Shown piece by piece: positions 25,773-58,620 of a DNA stretch of 64,000 nt. Below the pieces are notes generated by a model. That model was not told the DNA's origin. It did not search any database and saw only the letters and a list, made by a program, of their open reading frames with translations. Every line of letters starts with the position of its first letter. Positions within the stretch are counted from its first letter, which is position 1. A program made the position numbers and the translations under genes. This DNA is from Lytechinus variegatus (taxonomy: Eukaryota > Echinodermata > Echinoidea > Temnopleuroida > Toxopneustidae). The stretch lies in NCBI RefSeq assembly GCF_018143015.1, contig NC_054754.1, positions 28,471,830 through 28,535,829 on the forward strand, written 5' to 3'.

Positions 25773-26368
25773 TACATGTATAATGCAGAGCCCTAATAAT
25801 CATACTTCGATAAGTAAATTATCATTTGATACTAAGTGAATAAAATGTACTGAAAATAAGAGAAATATTAAGGGAGGGATCTTTGTAAATTCATTTGCAA
25901 ATAGTAATTTATTCGAAAACTATTGATGTTATAAAATTGTGAAAGTTTTTGTGAAGCCTTGTGTTACTGTACAAAATGTTGTGCTTCATGTTTATATAGA
26001 GGATAAAGTGCTTTGACCTTTGATCCTGTCTTGGTAGTTAACAGAAGTGAATATAATTATTATTGCTTTGATTGTGATTAAATGTTTTGAACGGACTTTA
26101 ATTCCAAACTTGTTATTTATTTTGGAGTCACCCTGTATTCCTGAATTCTTTGGTCATCTTTTAACAGGTTCTTTCATGCCACATTGTCTATTCCCGCTTT
26201 GTCCATATTCCATTTGGTTTTATGATAGTTGCCATGGTAACAGTCAGATACCAGTGCTTCCCAGCCAATCAAAATCAATGATTTCATTGAAATTGTCAGA
26301 GACGCCAATTTCAGTCAATGCTGACAACATTCATAAAAATCCCCCAGATGTCACATCTTGTCACTGTA

Positions 26369-26425
26369 CAGTGCGTCCCACAAAAAACGAAACCGAGTTT
26401 TATCAATGATTTTACATAACTTAAA
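26369..26425 (+). mobile_element. Solo end of the 820-bp hairpin element family
   Basis: CAGTGCGTCCCACAAAAAACG preceded by TA matches the terminus of the element at 36187-37006, followed by ACCGAGTTTTATCAATGAT. The opposite end is missing; another element begins right after it. Confidence 0.7.
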
Positions 26426-26920
26426 GGTCAAGTCCACCCAAAAAATTGTTGATTGGAATCGATAGAGAAAAATCAAACAAACAGTGATATGCACAACTCA
26501 GTGACATGCAAATGGATGAGTCGATGATGTCAATCACTCACTATTTCTTTTGTTTTTTATTGTTTGTATTTTACAATATTTCATTTTTTACATATTCGAC
26601 AATAAAGGACCAACTTGACTGAACCATATAGTATCAAAATGCGAATTCAACATGTTCATGGAGGATTTAATCGTTGTTTCTCTCCACAATAAGGAGAAAA
26701 TCAGAGTATTTCATATTTCATATAATAAAATACAAAAGAAATACTGAGTGGATGACGTCATAAGTCTCCTCATTTGCATACCGACCAGGATGTGCATATA
26801 ACTGTTTTGTGAAATTAAGCGATACTTTAAAATGTCATAACTTTTTATTTTACATCCGATTTCAATGACATTTTTCAGTGTTATGCTTGTTGGATTTTTC
26901 TCTTTTTATTCCTTTAAGCA
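26422..26920. mobile_element. Foldback MITE, AAGTCCACC family, right end lost
   Basis: Left end TTAAAGGTCAAGTCCACCC; interior blocks AATGGATGAGTCGATGATGTCA and CATCCGATTTCAATGACATTTTTC match the intact copies at 28994-29591 and 62024-62640. The right terminal repeat is not visible after TTTATTCCTTTAAGC. Confidence 0.7.
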
Positions 26921-27219
26921 GCAGGTTGCAATTGTGCTAGTCTTGTGTGAAAACCCACTTGTTCATCAAAGTATAACAGCAAGTTGGAATTGCACTAGGT
27001 TTGTGTGAAGACGTACTTGCTGATGTAGATCAAAATTTCAATTAGGGTCTTTGCCTGCAGACTAAGTAGTCCCCCATTGAACAAATACTTTGCGATAGAT
27101 ATAAAATAAAGCTCAAATTATGATTGATCTCATAACTGCGTTATTATAAGGTAAGGATTTATTTCAATTCTAATTTGAGTTGACAAATCTTTGTAAGATG
27201 GAGACCAAAGGCTGGTTAT

Positions 27220-27470
27220 TGGCAACTTTGACCTGTATTCTGAAGTCTAGTTTTATCTTTACTTGGCTCTTTCCTTGTGTTCAAATGATGATTGGAATAA
27301 TTTCAGTAATTATTCCTAGTCATTTATGAATGATTCGAATGTCAAATGATCTGACAATTTTACATGTGCTGTTAGAGATACCTGTCATAAGTCACAACTG
27401 GCTTTCCAAAGTTGAATCACAACTTTAGACAACAGTTTAAATTAAATCTGAGCTTAGAATACGAACCATA
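27220..27470. mobile_element. Foldback element, diverged relative of 44824-45133
   Basis: TGTATTCTGAAGTCTAGTTTTA near the left and the inverse TCTGAGCTTAGAATACG near the right correspond to the termini of the better conserved element at 44824-45133. Diverged; ends approximate. Confidence 0.5.
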
Positions 27471-27786
27471 GTAACTAATTGTGACATTAAACAGTAAAAC
27501 ATGAAACTTACTTTCAATGATCATAACATACAAGACACAAAAACTTTCAATAGCAAAATAGGATTTATATCATATGACTAGTTTTAAATACACTAATAAC
27601 ATAACAAAAATTCATGAAAATTTAAGATTTGCTTTGTGTTTCATTAAAGCCACTCTCTTTGACCAAGTTTCTATTGGAATATTAACCTAACTTTTCTGTG
27701 ACCTCAATTCAACATTGTAAAATCTAATCAGATATGATTCTTGCTTAATTATGAATATGTGAGCCAAATTTGAAATTAAACCTTCA

Positions 27787-27974
27787 AAATGTTTAAAGCA
27801 TAGGTGACATTTTTTCCAATAAAAAACAACACTTTGCACGGCTTTGTGCACGAAATGACATGATCAATTGAGGTTCTAACTTGTTTAAAGCATAGGTGAC
27901 ATTTTTTCCAATAAAAAACAACACTTTGCACGGCTTTGTGCACGAAATGACATGATCAATTGAGGTTCTAACTT
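27787..27974. repeat. 94-bp tandem duplication, almost identical copies
   Basis: The unit from TGTTTAAAGCATAGGTGAC to GAGGTTCTAACTT occurs twice head to tail with essentially no differences that I can see, so it arose recently or is kept uniform. The unit includes CACGGCTTTGTGCACG, itself a small palindrome. Confidence 0.9.
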
Positions 27975-28626
27975 AAAAAGTACTGAAAGTACTGATTTGA
28001 TTGTGTTAAAAATTTATCAGTCAATTGTAAATTTCTAATTCCTGCCTCCACGAGCCAGGTGCCTGTTCCACAAATCTAATCCATGAGACATTGACAAAAA
28101 GATACAAAGAGAATCCATAAAAATGATGTCATCAATTGGGTAATAAACAACATATAAGAATTTTTAGCATGTATGGAAAATAAACATTAATGAAAGGGAG
28201 TGATTGATGAAATAACCGCAATTCCTCTTTATCCATTCATCCTTTTTCTCTTTTTTTTATAACTAAACTTTAAAAAATCATGGGGAAGGGCGTTCCCTGC
28301 CCTCCCCATTGTAAACCGTTCCCATTTTTCTGTAAAAGGAATCCTTTCAAAGCAGTTCAGCATTTATTAAAGAAAAATGAAGATGAATGTAACACAAGAT
28401 AGTTGAAGAAAAAGAAATATTCCTTAAAAAAATTTCCGAGAGGATTTAGATTGCACATCATATATGTATTTTGGATCATAAACAAATGTATGAGGATAAT
28501 TGAAGAAAAAAAAAAATCGATTTGAAATTTTCCTTGAGGATTTACATATATATATATATATATATCTTGGATCATAAACAAATGGAAGACAAGTGCTTGG
28601 ATTACAACTGTTGGATATTTCTAGTC

Positions 28627-28833
28627 ATGATCATCTTAACAAAACATCGTGATCATGAATGCAAAAGGGGATGTCAATATGACAGCATCTGAAAAGCAAT
28701 CCATTTCAGTAGACACTTCTAATTCAAGAGTCTTCCCTCTGAATTGAAAAGCGAAAAATACAAATTGCATTTCGAGTATTAAAAAGCGACATCCCCTTTG
28801 CATTCATGATCACAATGTTTGGTGAAGATAGTT
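28627..28833. mobile_element. Short foldback element
   Basis: Left arm ATCTTAACAAAACATCGTGA, GATCATGAATGCAAAAGGGG; right arm is its inverse, CCCCTTTGCATTCATGATCAC and TGTTTGGTGAAGAT. About 45-base arms around a 120-base centre. No protein coding. Confidence 0.75.
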
Positions 28834-28993
28834 GTCTCTCTCTTTGCCTTTATGAACCAGAATAAAGCACCAGGTTTTGTAAAAAAAAAATTAATACATT
28901 GTTGAGCAGTGGAATTTATTCAGAGGATTCCACTGCCTACATTTGGAACAATAAATCATCTGGAGCCTTATTTGATCAGAATTTATCTCTTTA

Positions 28994-29591
28994 AAGGACA
29001 AGTCCACCCCAACAAAAACTTGATTTGAATAAAAAGAGAAAAATTTAACAAGCATAACATTGAAAATTTCATCAAAATCGGATGTAAGATAAGAAAGTTA
29101 TGGCATTTTAAAGTTTCGCTTATTTTCAACAAAATAGTTATATGAACGAGCCAGTTTCATCCAAATGAGAGAGTTGATGACATCACTCACTCACTATTTC
29201 TTTTGTATTTTATTATATGAAATATTTTCTTTTTCTCGTCATTGTCATGTGAAATTAAGTTTCATTCCTCCCTGAACACGTGGAATTCCATTATTTTAAC
29301 ATTTTGTGCTTCAGGCAAGGAGGTCCTAATCATCAAATTCGTAAAAATTGAAATATTGTATAATTCAAACAATAAAAAACAAAAGAAATAGTGAGTGAGT
29401 GACATCATCGAATCTCTCATTTGGATGTAACTGGCTCGTTCATATCACTATTTTGTTGAAAATAAGCGAAACTTTGAAATGTCATAACTTTCTTATATTA
29501 CATCCGATTTTGATGAAATTTTCAGCATTGTGCTTGTCTGATTTTTCTCTATTGATTCAAATCAACATTTTTCTGAGGTGGACTTGACCTT
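28994..29591. mobile_element. Foldback MITE with TA target duplication, AAGTCCACC family
   Basis: Ends AAGGACAAGTCCACCCC and the inverse GGTGGACTTGACCTT, each flanked by TA. Arms extend inward through AAAATTTCATCAAAATCGGATG and its inverse. Same family as 62024-62640 and 26422-26920. Non-coding. Confidence 0.85.
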
Positions 29592-30039
29592 TAAATTGGC
29601 AACACTATTGAGTATTCTTTAAATGGCTACCTTTTACACTATGAATCGGAAATAGATATAGACTGATAGAGAATGTATTAAAAAGTACTAAATTTGCCAA
29701 TTTGCAAAGAAAAGCAGCAAATTTTGAATTTTCAATCACACTGCAAATTTAAGGAACTTTGTGATTTGTATCATTTACACATTTTCTTCCAATTCTATAT
29801 TGTATTATTATCTCTGCTCGATTCTCAAAACATGATAATCACTAAATCCTTAAATTGGCATAGTTTGAGGTATCTTACATAATAAGCAGGGTGTGATCTG
29901 CATCAAAATTGGTCCAGGCCACAAAACATGATCACCCTGTCCTGACTGGGACAAAAATATTCCTTCAACTCCAAGAAATAAATAGCCTTTAGACAAAGCT
30001 CCATAAGTTATAATGTTTATATTAATTGCCTACCGACTG

Positions 30040-30430
30040 AAAAAAGACTAATCGCGAATAGGCTGGGTGAATGCAAGCTCAGCCACAGAGCCTTTAGAAA
30101 CCTGACTTGGATTTCCTTTGTTAATCAATATTTCCAACTTGTGATCAGTACCTGAGAGGTAGCGGCCAATCAGCGAGCATACCGTTCGCATCAATGAACC
30201 CCGTTCCACAGTAGCAAATGTACCTGATTCCAAGAAGACATCAATACCGACAGTGCGAATTGGCGCATCAGCACGCTCATGAATAATTCATACCTTCATG
30301 TCTCTGCCAGAATCGCGACGTTGCTTGATCATGCAAACTTGCCAACTCTCTTCGTCGACCGGGATCCTCATCTCAGCCGCTACTTGATAGGGAATACAGC
30401 CAAGCCACAAGGCCTTGTCAAAAAGGCTAA
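30040..30430 (-). pseudogene. Orphan coding-like stretch, one in-frame stop, product unknown
   Basis: Directly downstream of the NDOR1 stop, on the same strand. After a pyrimidine-rich TTTTATTTCTTAG the frame reads PFDKALWLGCIP-like (LFDKALWLGC), EESWQVCMIKQRRD, SGRDMKV, a TGA, then HERADAPIRTVGIDVFLE, RGSLMRTVCSLIGRYL and SKGSVAELAFTQPIRD before TAG. About 125 codons in one frame with one interruption and no low-complexity sequence. I do not recognise the family. It may be a decayed transposon gene, a pseudogene, or exons of another gene. GTATGA after AAG could be a donor, but a joined frame does not follow. Confidence 0.35.
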
Positions 30431-30450
30431 GAAATAAAAGGATGTGATTC

Positions 30451-51086
<20,636 letters not shown>

Positions 51087-51739
51087 GATGACAGCTTCTC
51101 ACACTGCTAGAAATTCTTGAGATTTAAAGATAACAATAATAATAAACATAGCATTTATCAATATGCCCAAGCTCTAGTAAGGACAGTGTTTCCACAGATC
51201 CAAAACAAATTTCCTGAAATTCAGACATTTCCTGGAATTTTCAAGTCTCATTTTCAACAAAAATCGGGCAATAATACATCTAGCCTAAATTTGGTCCAAG
51301 AGACCAAAATCAAGGAATTTAACATTTTTTGTATGCCCTCTTTGAAAATAGGAACAAAATTGTGAAATGTGAGCACGGAGTGCGAGTGGAAAATTTTGAG
51401 CTAGTATTGAGGTGGATCTAAACAATTCTTTAAATATAACATGAATATGAAAAGTTGATGTTTAATTGTTTGATTGTAATTTCTGGATTTCCCGGAATTT
51501 CCTGGATTTTTTTCAATTTCATTTGCTGAAGTATTCCTGGAGAAAGTCAAAAGTGGAAACACTGAATAAGGATGCCACAGAGCAGATATACAGTTGAGGC
51601 CAAAAGTATACATACACCATTGGAATTCAGTGAAATTTTTTCGCTTGCCAAACATCGTAAAATTTACTATATCAATTCTAGTTCTGTGACTGTGAGCACT
51701 TGTTCACTGCAACCATCCTGCCTGTGGGGAATCTACAGG
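51087..51739. other. NDOR1 upstream region, promoter not resolved
   Basis: The 650 bases upstream of the NDOR1 start codon up to the first transposon. I see no convincing TATA box or CpG-rich segment. The sequence is AT-rich. A short 5' UTR with a promoter here is likely, since exon 1 holds the start, but an additional upstream non-coding exon cannot be excluded. Confidence 0.35.
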
Positions 51740-52365
51740 CAGGGGCGTCGATCCATTTTTCAGATGGGGGGGGGGGCAAAATCATGAATCAATTTTCCAA
51801 AGGCGCTCGATCACACAAACACACACATATGCCTATATATGTGTGTACATATATATATGTATATATATACCCACACACACATATATATCTCACCAGCAGA
51901 TTAATGCGAGCGCGAAGCGCGAGCTGAAATTTTGATATTTCGATCTGAAAAAAAAATTGAGTTTAATGGACGTTTTTAATAAAGAACAAGATATATATAT
52001 CCAACAAAAGATTATTGCAAATCGAAGTGGGAGTTCTTTTGAGGTTTAGAACTGAAAACGGGACCATATTCACCTATTTAATCATGGAAATTATGGGTTT
52101 TTGTTACAAAAATGATGCGAGCGCAAAGCGCGAGCTGAAATTTTTTGATATTCCAATCTGAAAAGTGGACATTTTGAGCACGATTTTAGATGAAGAACGA
52201 GTTGTGTATCTCAATCTTGCCTGCTGATTTCTGTGTAACATTACAATCTTATTTTATTTTTAGCACATGCGGAATTATTGGGGGGCAAAATGATGTTTCC
52301 CCCCCAATATTTTCATTGGTGGGGCGATCACCCCCCCTGCCCCCCCTCCATAATCGACGCCTCTG
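51740..52365. mobile_element. hAT-like MITE with exact 8-bp target duplication
   Basis: TCTACAGG at 51732-51739 and 52366-52373. The element begins CAGGGGCGTCGATCC and ends TAATCGACGCCTCTG; inner G-run and C-run pair. Internal motif GCGAGCGCGAAGCGCGAGCT occurs twice (one copy with GCGCAAAGCGC). Contains a TG/TA microsatellite at about 51838-51890. Confidence 0.9.
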
Positions 52366-52373
52366 TCTACAGG

Positions 52374-54520
52374 TAGGACTATGGTAATTGGTATGCCAAT
52401 GCTGTACATATTAACACACACTTTGCAAAATCATTAAAATATCACTTTTGTGACCAAAATATTTCCATACAGTTGCAATTTATTTTTCATAAGTAACTTG
52501 GGAATGATTTTTGTATTCACCAGAGCGCTCAAAAACTTGAATTTTTGGCATATTTTTGTGTACGCCCTCTAATGGTGGAAAGTAATATGGCAAGAAAATT
52601 TTCATTTTTCAATCTCTATTTTTATTATTTTAATTAAGAAAAAATAATTTAATATAGTGCCAAGTTATAATGATGAATAGCTGTAATGAAAACTGACAGT
52701 GTAAGAAAATCAAGCATTTGTCCCATACAAAAAGAGAAATTAAGCCAAACATTGCCACCATTATTTTGCCATACATGGGGATGTACATGAGAACAAGGTT
52801 ATATCATAACCTTGTTCATTGAATGAGTGACTGTGTGAGTGTCTAAACATCTTTCGACTTTCGTAGCCAACTTAAGCAAAACACAAAAGTGAACGAGTGG
52901 GACCGATGTCACGAAGGCCGATCAAGGACGATGTTGAACTTGAACTAGTTGTACAGCTGTAAATTGCTTCGAAAATTAAAAATCGAAGGTGAAATGATAT
53001 AAAAACGCATTCAACTTCTAAAAACTTCAAGAAGATATAATTTAATGCAAATATTTGCTCACCAAAACTGGACATATCCGCCTATTTAAAAATAATTTTC
53101 ATCTTTGAGTGCAAGCCTAAGGTATCTTCAAAAGTACTGTACTTTATGGACTACATGTATATCGGGGACTCGATAGGCCTACTGACTGTGAAACGAATAG
53201 TTTGAAATGATATGAAAGAGAAAGAGAGAGGGGAGGGTGAATGATAACTTAAATAATGAAGCGGCCAATTAGAATCAAGTGGAATCAACTAAGGATCAGA
53301 ATAGGAAGAAGAGTTATATTTTTTTCAACGCAAGCCTATAGTGCCATGGCCGCGGGCAAAGAAAAGAAAAGCCGAAAGAAAGAAAAGAAAAGAACAAAAA
53401 AAATAACAAAACAAAACAAAAAGAAGAAGAAGAAAAGAATATCCTAAAATGTAAAAGAAATAGAATGGTAAAGGGTTAAATATGAAATGATTATCAGGAT
53501 ATCACTTTAAAATCTGTCATAAAATTCGATTTCATGTTTAAAAGCCTTTTATTTCATACTTACAGGGGAGGAAGTTTTTTCAAGATCCGTATTGAGACTG
53601 TTCAAAAATTGAAATGCAGTAGAAACAATAGTAGTAGTGATATTAATATTACTAGTCAATGATTCCAAATCAACTACAAATTTCAAAACATTTTAAAAAT
53701 CTTATATGGAAATGAGGGGATCCACTAAAAAGCATTGCTTGTAGAGCGTGGATCCCCTAAGATAATTTATCTTAACTAGTCATTATAGCTGGTTTGATAA
53801 GTAACAAATTGAATGGTAAATGTGACAATCGGACTAACAGACATTTGATTTTGATTTCAATAATCTAATTATTCAAGTTGGGGCGGTAAGGGCGGCCAAT
53901 CCCCCTCAAACTAGGGTAGTGTTACCTCTCATTTAGAATATTACAAGGGATAATTGCCCCTCTGCCATCCGGTGCACTGCTGCCTAAGGCTGAGTTCACC
54001 AAGAAGTATTTTTTTCTGGTGGGGGTAAGCTTAATTCTATTCCGAAATCCCAGCTTTGTAAACTAATATCAAAATCGAATGATAAAGAAATTATTTTTAT
54101 AAACAATATTTTCTTCAAAAGTATTTCCTCGTTATTTTAAAACTTATCATAAAAATAATTAAGTAATTAGATATGGCTCAACTACAAGTATGCATCACAA
54201 CATGGCTGAACCAACCCATGCTGTGGGTTAGTTCAGCTGCTATTCTGACATTTTCTTCAATCATTGAATGGTCAAAAAGAGAAATAAAAATCACGAACCC
54301 ACATAAAGAACGCAAAATATGCATGAAATATTGTTCTTTCAAAATACGTGAGTAGGCATTTGACATTGTAATCCCGAAGTGCTGGTATTATGACGGCATG
54401 TGCAATGAATATTGCAATAAAATGAAACCCAAAAAAGTATTTGATTTGTAGAAGTTTACCTTATTTCACCACAACTCTCCATCTGCTACATCGGAAGTGG
54501 ATAGGCCTACGCTGCACGAA
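52374..54520. other. Gene-free stretch
   Basis: No gene recognised. Contains a purine-rich AAGAAAAG tract at 53360-53445 and a 60-base hairpin at 53710-53760 (GGGGATCCACTAAAA and GTGGATCCCC). ATGGCTCAACTAC at 54173 opens a 60-codon frame with no recognisable product. Confidence 0.45.
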
Positions 54521-54529
54521 AATCGAACA

Positions 54530-55130
54530 AGTTTGAAACCCTCTTTACTATACGGAACAAGATAGCTTGTGTGAAAACAGAAAAATCAAAGAAACAGATC
54601 AACAAAAGTTTGAGAAAAATCGGACAAATAATGAGAAAGTTATGAGCATCTGAATATTGCGATCACTATTGCTATGGAGATAGCAAATTGGCAATGCGAC
54701 AAAGATGTGTGATGTCACTGATGAACAACTCTCCCCATTACTTTAGTATATATTTCACTTGAATTGCCTCTTTTATCACATCTATCCATAGATCATGTGT
54801 TCTTTCTACATGAGGGCATGTAATACATATTTTTTAAGAATACATAATGGATAAAGAGTTTGTATCATCGTAAGAAAAAGCAAAAAGAGACATTTTGAGG
54901 GTATTTTATAGTCCACCAAAGGGAAAGTTGTTCATCAGTGACATCACACATCCTTGTCGTATTGCCAATGGGAGGATCTCCATAGCATTAGTGATTGCAA
55001 TATTCAAATGCTAATAACTTTCTCATTATTTGTCCGATTTTTCTCAAACTTTCTTTATTCTTATTCTTTGATTTTTCTGTTTCTACACAAGCCTATTTGT
55101 TCCAAAGGTTTCATTCCCCTTTATTAACTA
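54530..55130. mobile_element. Foldback element, GTGTGAAAACAGAAAAATC family
   Basis: Left arm TACGGAACAAGATAGCTTG then AACAGAAAAATCAAAGAAAC; right arm GATTTTTCTGTTTCTACACA and GCCTATTTGTTCC, inverse of the left. Interior inverted pairs include GCAATGCGACAAAGATGTGT and ACACATCCTTGTCGTATTGC. Relatives at 60530-60900 and 6050-6700. Confidence 0.8.
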
Positions 55131-55794
55131 TACTATACTTATACTATTCTATACTATACTACACCATACGGAGCAATACGGAATTTCCGAATAGCATCCT
55201 CTAATCTAAACAGCTTTTAGGTAATCCTGTAATTAGATTTGATTTGATTTATTGTTTTCTTCTGCATCCATAACATTTGTATAATACATTTTTCATAACA
55301 TAATAAACATAATATGTTAGCATTTTTGGCATAAATTGTAAATAAAGATTACTAAAAAGATAATTCCAGACAAAAATTATTAACTATATGATGTTCACAA
55401 TTTGCAGGAGAAGGATTGTCATCATAAGCAGATTGCTTGAAAAAAATGACAATCCCAAACTTATACTAATTGAATTAATACATTTATAACATTGATAAAG
55501 CAGAATGGGCATATTCTTTCAAATAGCTTTCAAGCTATTCGCGTGACATTTGAAAACGCGCATCGTATACCGAATGGTATACGTGAACTCGGCCTCCTTG
55601 TGTGTATTGGGGTGTGAATATAATATTATGATAATGTTTGTTTTAAATTGATGCTGTGTGAAGTGAAAACACGATGATCTGGGGCTCGTCTTACAAAGAG
55701 TTGAGATTGATCCGACCAATCGCAACTATGGATGGCCAGCAAAGTCAACATCTAAAATAAACGTTTCTTCAAAATATTTTCTTTAATAATAACA

Positions 55795-56640
55795 ATAATA
55801 GCTGGATTTGTAAAGTGCCTTTTTTGCCCGGGGGGCCACTTCCATTCACGAGTGGATACCATGCGCGACCATGGGGTCACGAAAAGCACCCTAAACACGT
55901 AATTTCCATATTCTGAAAATGCACCCCTTAACAAGTATTGGCGTGTGAAACCCTACCCTTAACAAGTATTGGAAACAAAACGATACTCTTGGCAAATATT
56001 CCCTGAAATGAACCCCTAAACAAGTACAGGAATGTTTTATTTTTACGGGTCCTTCGGTCGTCGGCTTTACCTTATTTGATTTAGTACGACCCCACCTTCT
56101 CACACCTCGCGCAAATCGGTCTCTAAACACGTAGTGTTGGGGCATAAGGACATCCTTTATAAGACATTTTAATTTTGTCTCATCATCCCCGCAAATTCGA
56201 CCCTAAACACGTAATTTTCCTAGTGAAATAGATACCCTTTTTATATTATTTTTACATTTTTGACACCCTTATCACGTTACGTACGTAACGTGCCCTCTCG
56301 TGAAAAAGACATCCTTTTTACGTGTTTTTTTGGTCGCGCATGGTATCCACTCGTCAATGTAAGTGGCCCCCCGGGCTTTTTTGCCAGAGGATACACAGCA
56401 CTACCCCGGCTGTAGCATGTTTAGCTCGAGCTACCATCACCGGTGCTCAGTGCATGCAAGGAATTACTCCTGCCGGGTACCCATTTACGTCAACTGGAGT
56501 ACAGTGTGCAGCACAGAGTTGGTAAATTTCTTACTGAAGGAAAACACGCCATGGCTACGATTCGAACCCACGACCCTCTGTTTCAAAGGCGAGAGTCAGA
56601 ACCACTAGACCACTAGACCACGACGCATTCACACAGATTC
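55795..56640 (-). mobile_element. SINE, family A, split by a hAT-like element
   Basis: Tail side at 55795-55826 (GCTGGATTTGTAAAGTGCC) and the rest at 56376-56640, with the core CCTGCCGGGTACCCATTTAC and, on the - strand, B box CGTGGGTTCGAATC and A box GGTCTAGTGGTTCTGACTC. Removing 55827-56375 and one CTTTTTTG restores a continuous SINE. Confidence 0.9.
55827..56375. mobile_element. hAT-like MITE with exact 8-bp target duplication, copy 1
   Basis: CTTTTTTG at 55819-55826 and 56376-56383. Terminal inverted repeats of about 44 bases with two mismatches: CCCGGGGGGCCACTT, then CATT-ACGAGTGGATACC and ATGCGCGACCA. Interior has repeated ACCCTAAACACGTAATTT, CCCTTAACAAGTATTG and a CACGTTACGTACGTAACGTG palindrome. 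No transposase. Confidence 0.95.
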
Positions 56641-56803
56641 TAGATTTGATGTACATTATTTACCGTTTTCTTGAAAATTCAGTATAATTCTCTTTGGTTA
56701 CAAAGGATATTGTGCACAAATTCTGTAGAAAAAATTATGACACTGATGGATTTCCATAGAGTTACGATTGATGTAAGTCTTCGTAAGACGCGACCCAGGA
56801 TAG

Positions 56804-58439
56804 CAGTGGCGTAGCTACGGGGGGGGGGGGGGCCTGGGGGGGCACGTGCCCCCCCCTGAGATTTGGTGTGCCCCCCCAGAAAAAAATTGGCAGAGCAAAA
56901 AAAACGGAGAAAGCAGAAAAGAAAAAGAAGAAGAAAGACAGAAGAAAAACAAGAAGAGAAAAATAAAAGGAAGAAGACGAGTGAATGAAATAATGTGAGG
57001 GGAAGACTTGCAAAAAAGATCTTTCATGTTACTATATAAAATTTTTGCTTGCGCTTCGCGCCAGAATTGCCTGTTCGGTGAGATTCATATCTTGCTCAAT
57101 AGGCTGATTTGAAGCAAGTTTTGAAGTCAATATATTAAACATATTTTAGCTCGGATATCGAGCTTTCAATATTTTTTTTTTCATTTACAACTTTAAGTGC
57201 TCTGTAAAATGTCCGTTTTGGTCTACATATCAGCATTATTAAAGCTCACGCTGCGTTGTCACATTGTTTGATTTGTCAAGTTCATATTGTCTACGTGTAT
57301 TCCATAATGTTCCATTAAACAAATGTATTCAGAATGCCCAGATTCTAGGTCTAAATCTAAAACATGCGCGATAGCCTGCATGTTGTTTAGTCAAAATGTA
57401 CTTAAATTATCAAGTTTCACATCAGAATATCGATAATTGTCTGCTCACGCTTCACGATCGCATTATTAATTTTGGCAAGGCGTTAATCCACAATTTGCCA
57501 CTCTCGACCCAGGTGCTAAATGGGTACCCGGTAGGATGCGAAAGATATTGTATGTTTGATTTTGCCAGCGCCATAATGAGGCTGCGATGAATGCAAGGAA
57601 TGCTCCCCAGGGAGTGGAAATTGTGCACTTTTCGTGCGGGATTGAAATGAATCCAATGACCGGGGTAATAATATGCTGTAACGCGCTTTGGGCCATTCTG
57701 GGAAAAGCGCTTCATAAAAATTGGGTATTATTATTATTATTATTATTAATGATACCCATATTCTATTAATGATTTACAAAATATGAATAGAGTGTCCTGC
57801 TTTTAGGTCTAAAATCTCAATTTTCTTCCTCTCGCGCTTCGCGCTCGCATCAATTGTTTAGTTACATACCTATCCGATTTATTAATACAAAAAGTGCTTA
57901 GAATGACCATTTTTTAAGTCGGAATGTCAAAAATATTGGCTCGCGCTTCGCGCTCGCATTATTGAAATATATACCATCTTCGTGGGTAACTGTAAGCAGT
58001 CCTTAACAGGTCCCTTTTAGATAATGCTAGAACAGTTAACACAATTTTCTGCTCGTGCTTGGCGTTCGCAGTAACCATCTAGTTACATACGAATCTTGTT
58101 CAGGATCACACATAACATTGCCCAGAATATTAATTTTTCGGGACAAAGTACATGAAAGTAAAAAAAAAAAAAAAAATCGCTCGCGCTTCGCGCTCGCACT
58201 TGTTTTCTATAAGGCTTATGAGATTATTTCATGTTTATGTTGTTTTATAATAAAACTAAAAAGTGACTGATCAGGGAAAATATAGGTGAAGATAATTTAG
58301 GGCCCCGTCCCCTATTGGCGAAAGTCGGATCCGCCCTTGTGACACATACACACACATCGGAAAAAATGGCCGGTGCCCCCCCTGAAAAAGCAAGGACCCC
58401 CAGTGCCCCCCCAGGAAAAAAATCCTAGCTACGCCACTG
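56804..58439. mobile_element. 1.6-kb hAT-like element with exact 8-bp target duplication
   Basis: CAGGATAG at 56796-56803 and 58440-58447. Ends CAGTGGCGTAGCTACGGG and CCTAGCTACGCCACTG. The interior has five or six copies of GCGCTTCGCGCTCGCA in the same orientation (57834, 57946, 58183 and variants at 57050, 57450, 58053) and a nested SINE fragment at 57480-57750. No transposase frame remains. Confidence 0.92.
57480..57750 (+). mobile_element. SINE, family A fragment nested in the 1.6-kb element
   Basis: CTCGACCCAGGTGCTAAATG, GGTACCCGGTAGGATG, GAATGCAAGGAATGC and AACGCGCTTTGGGCC, ending in (TTA)n. Tandem ATT repeats form its tail. Younger than the surrounding hAT-like element. Confidence 0.8.
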
Positions 58440-58461
58440 CAGGATAGGGAAGGCGGGGTTA

Positions 58462-58620
58462 ACCATGGTCACAATTGTTCTACGGCGGCCGTACGGCGAG
58501 TCGAAAACAGCCGTTTTATCAATTTTGATTCAAACCACCTATATGTAGTTGGACATAAAATGTTGAAACGACTGTTTTCGACTCGCCGTACGGCCGCCGT
58601 AGAACAAATGTGACCATGGT
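58462..58620. mobile_element. Short foldback element
   Basis: Arms ACCATGGTCACAATTGTTCT then ACGGCGGCCGTACGGCGAG and CGAAAACAG, with their inverse at 58570-58620. Centre about 55 bases. Starts only 15 bases after the target duplication of the 1.6-kb element. Confidence 0.85.
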
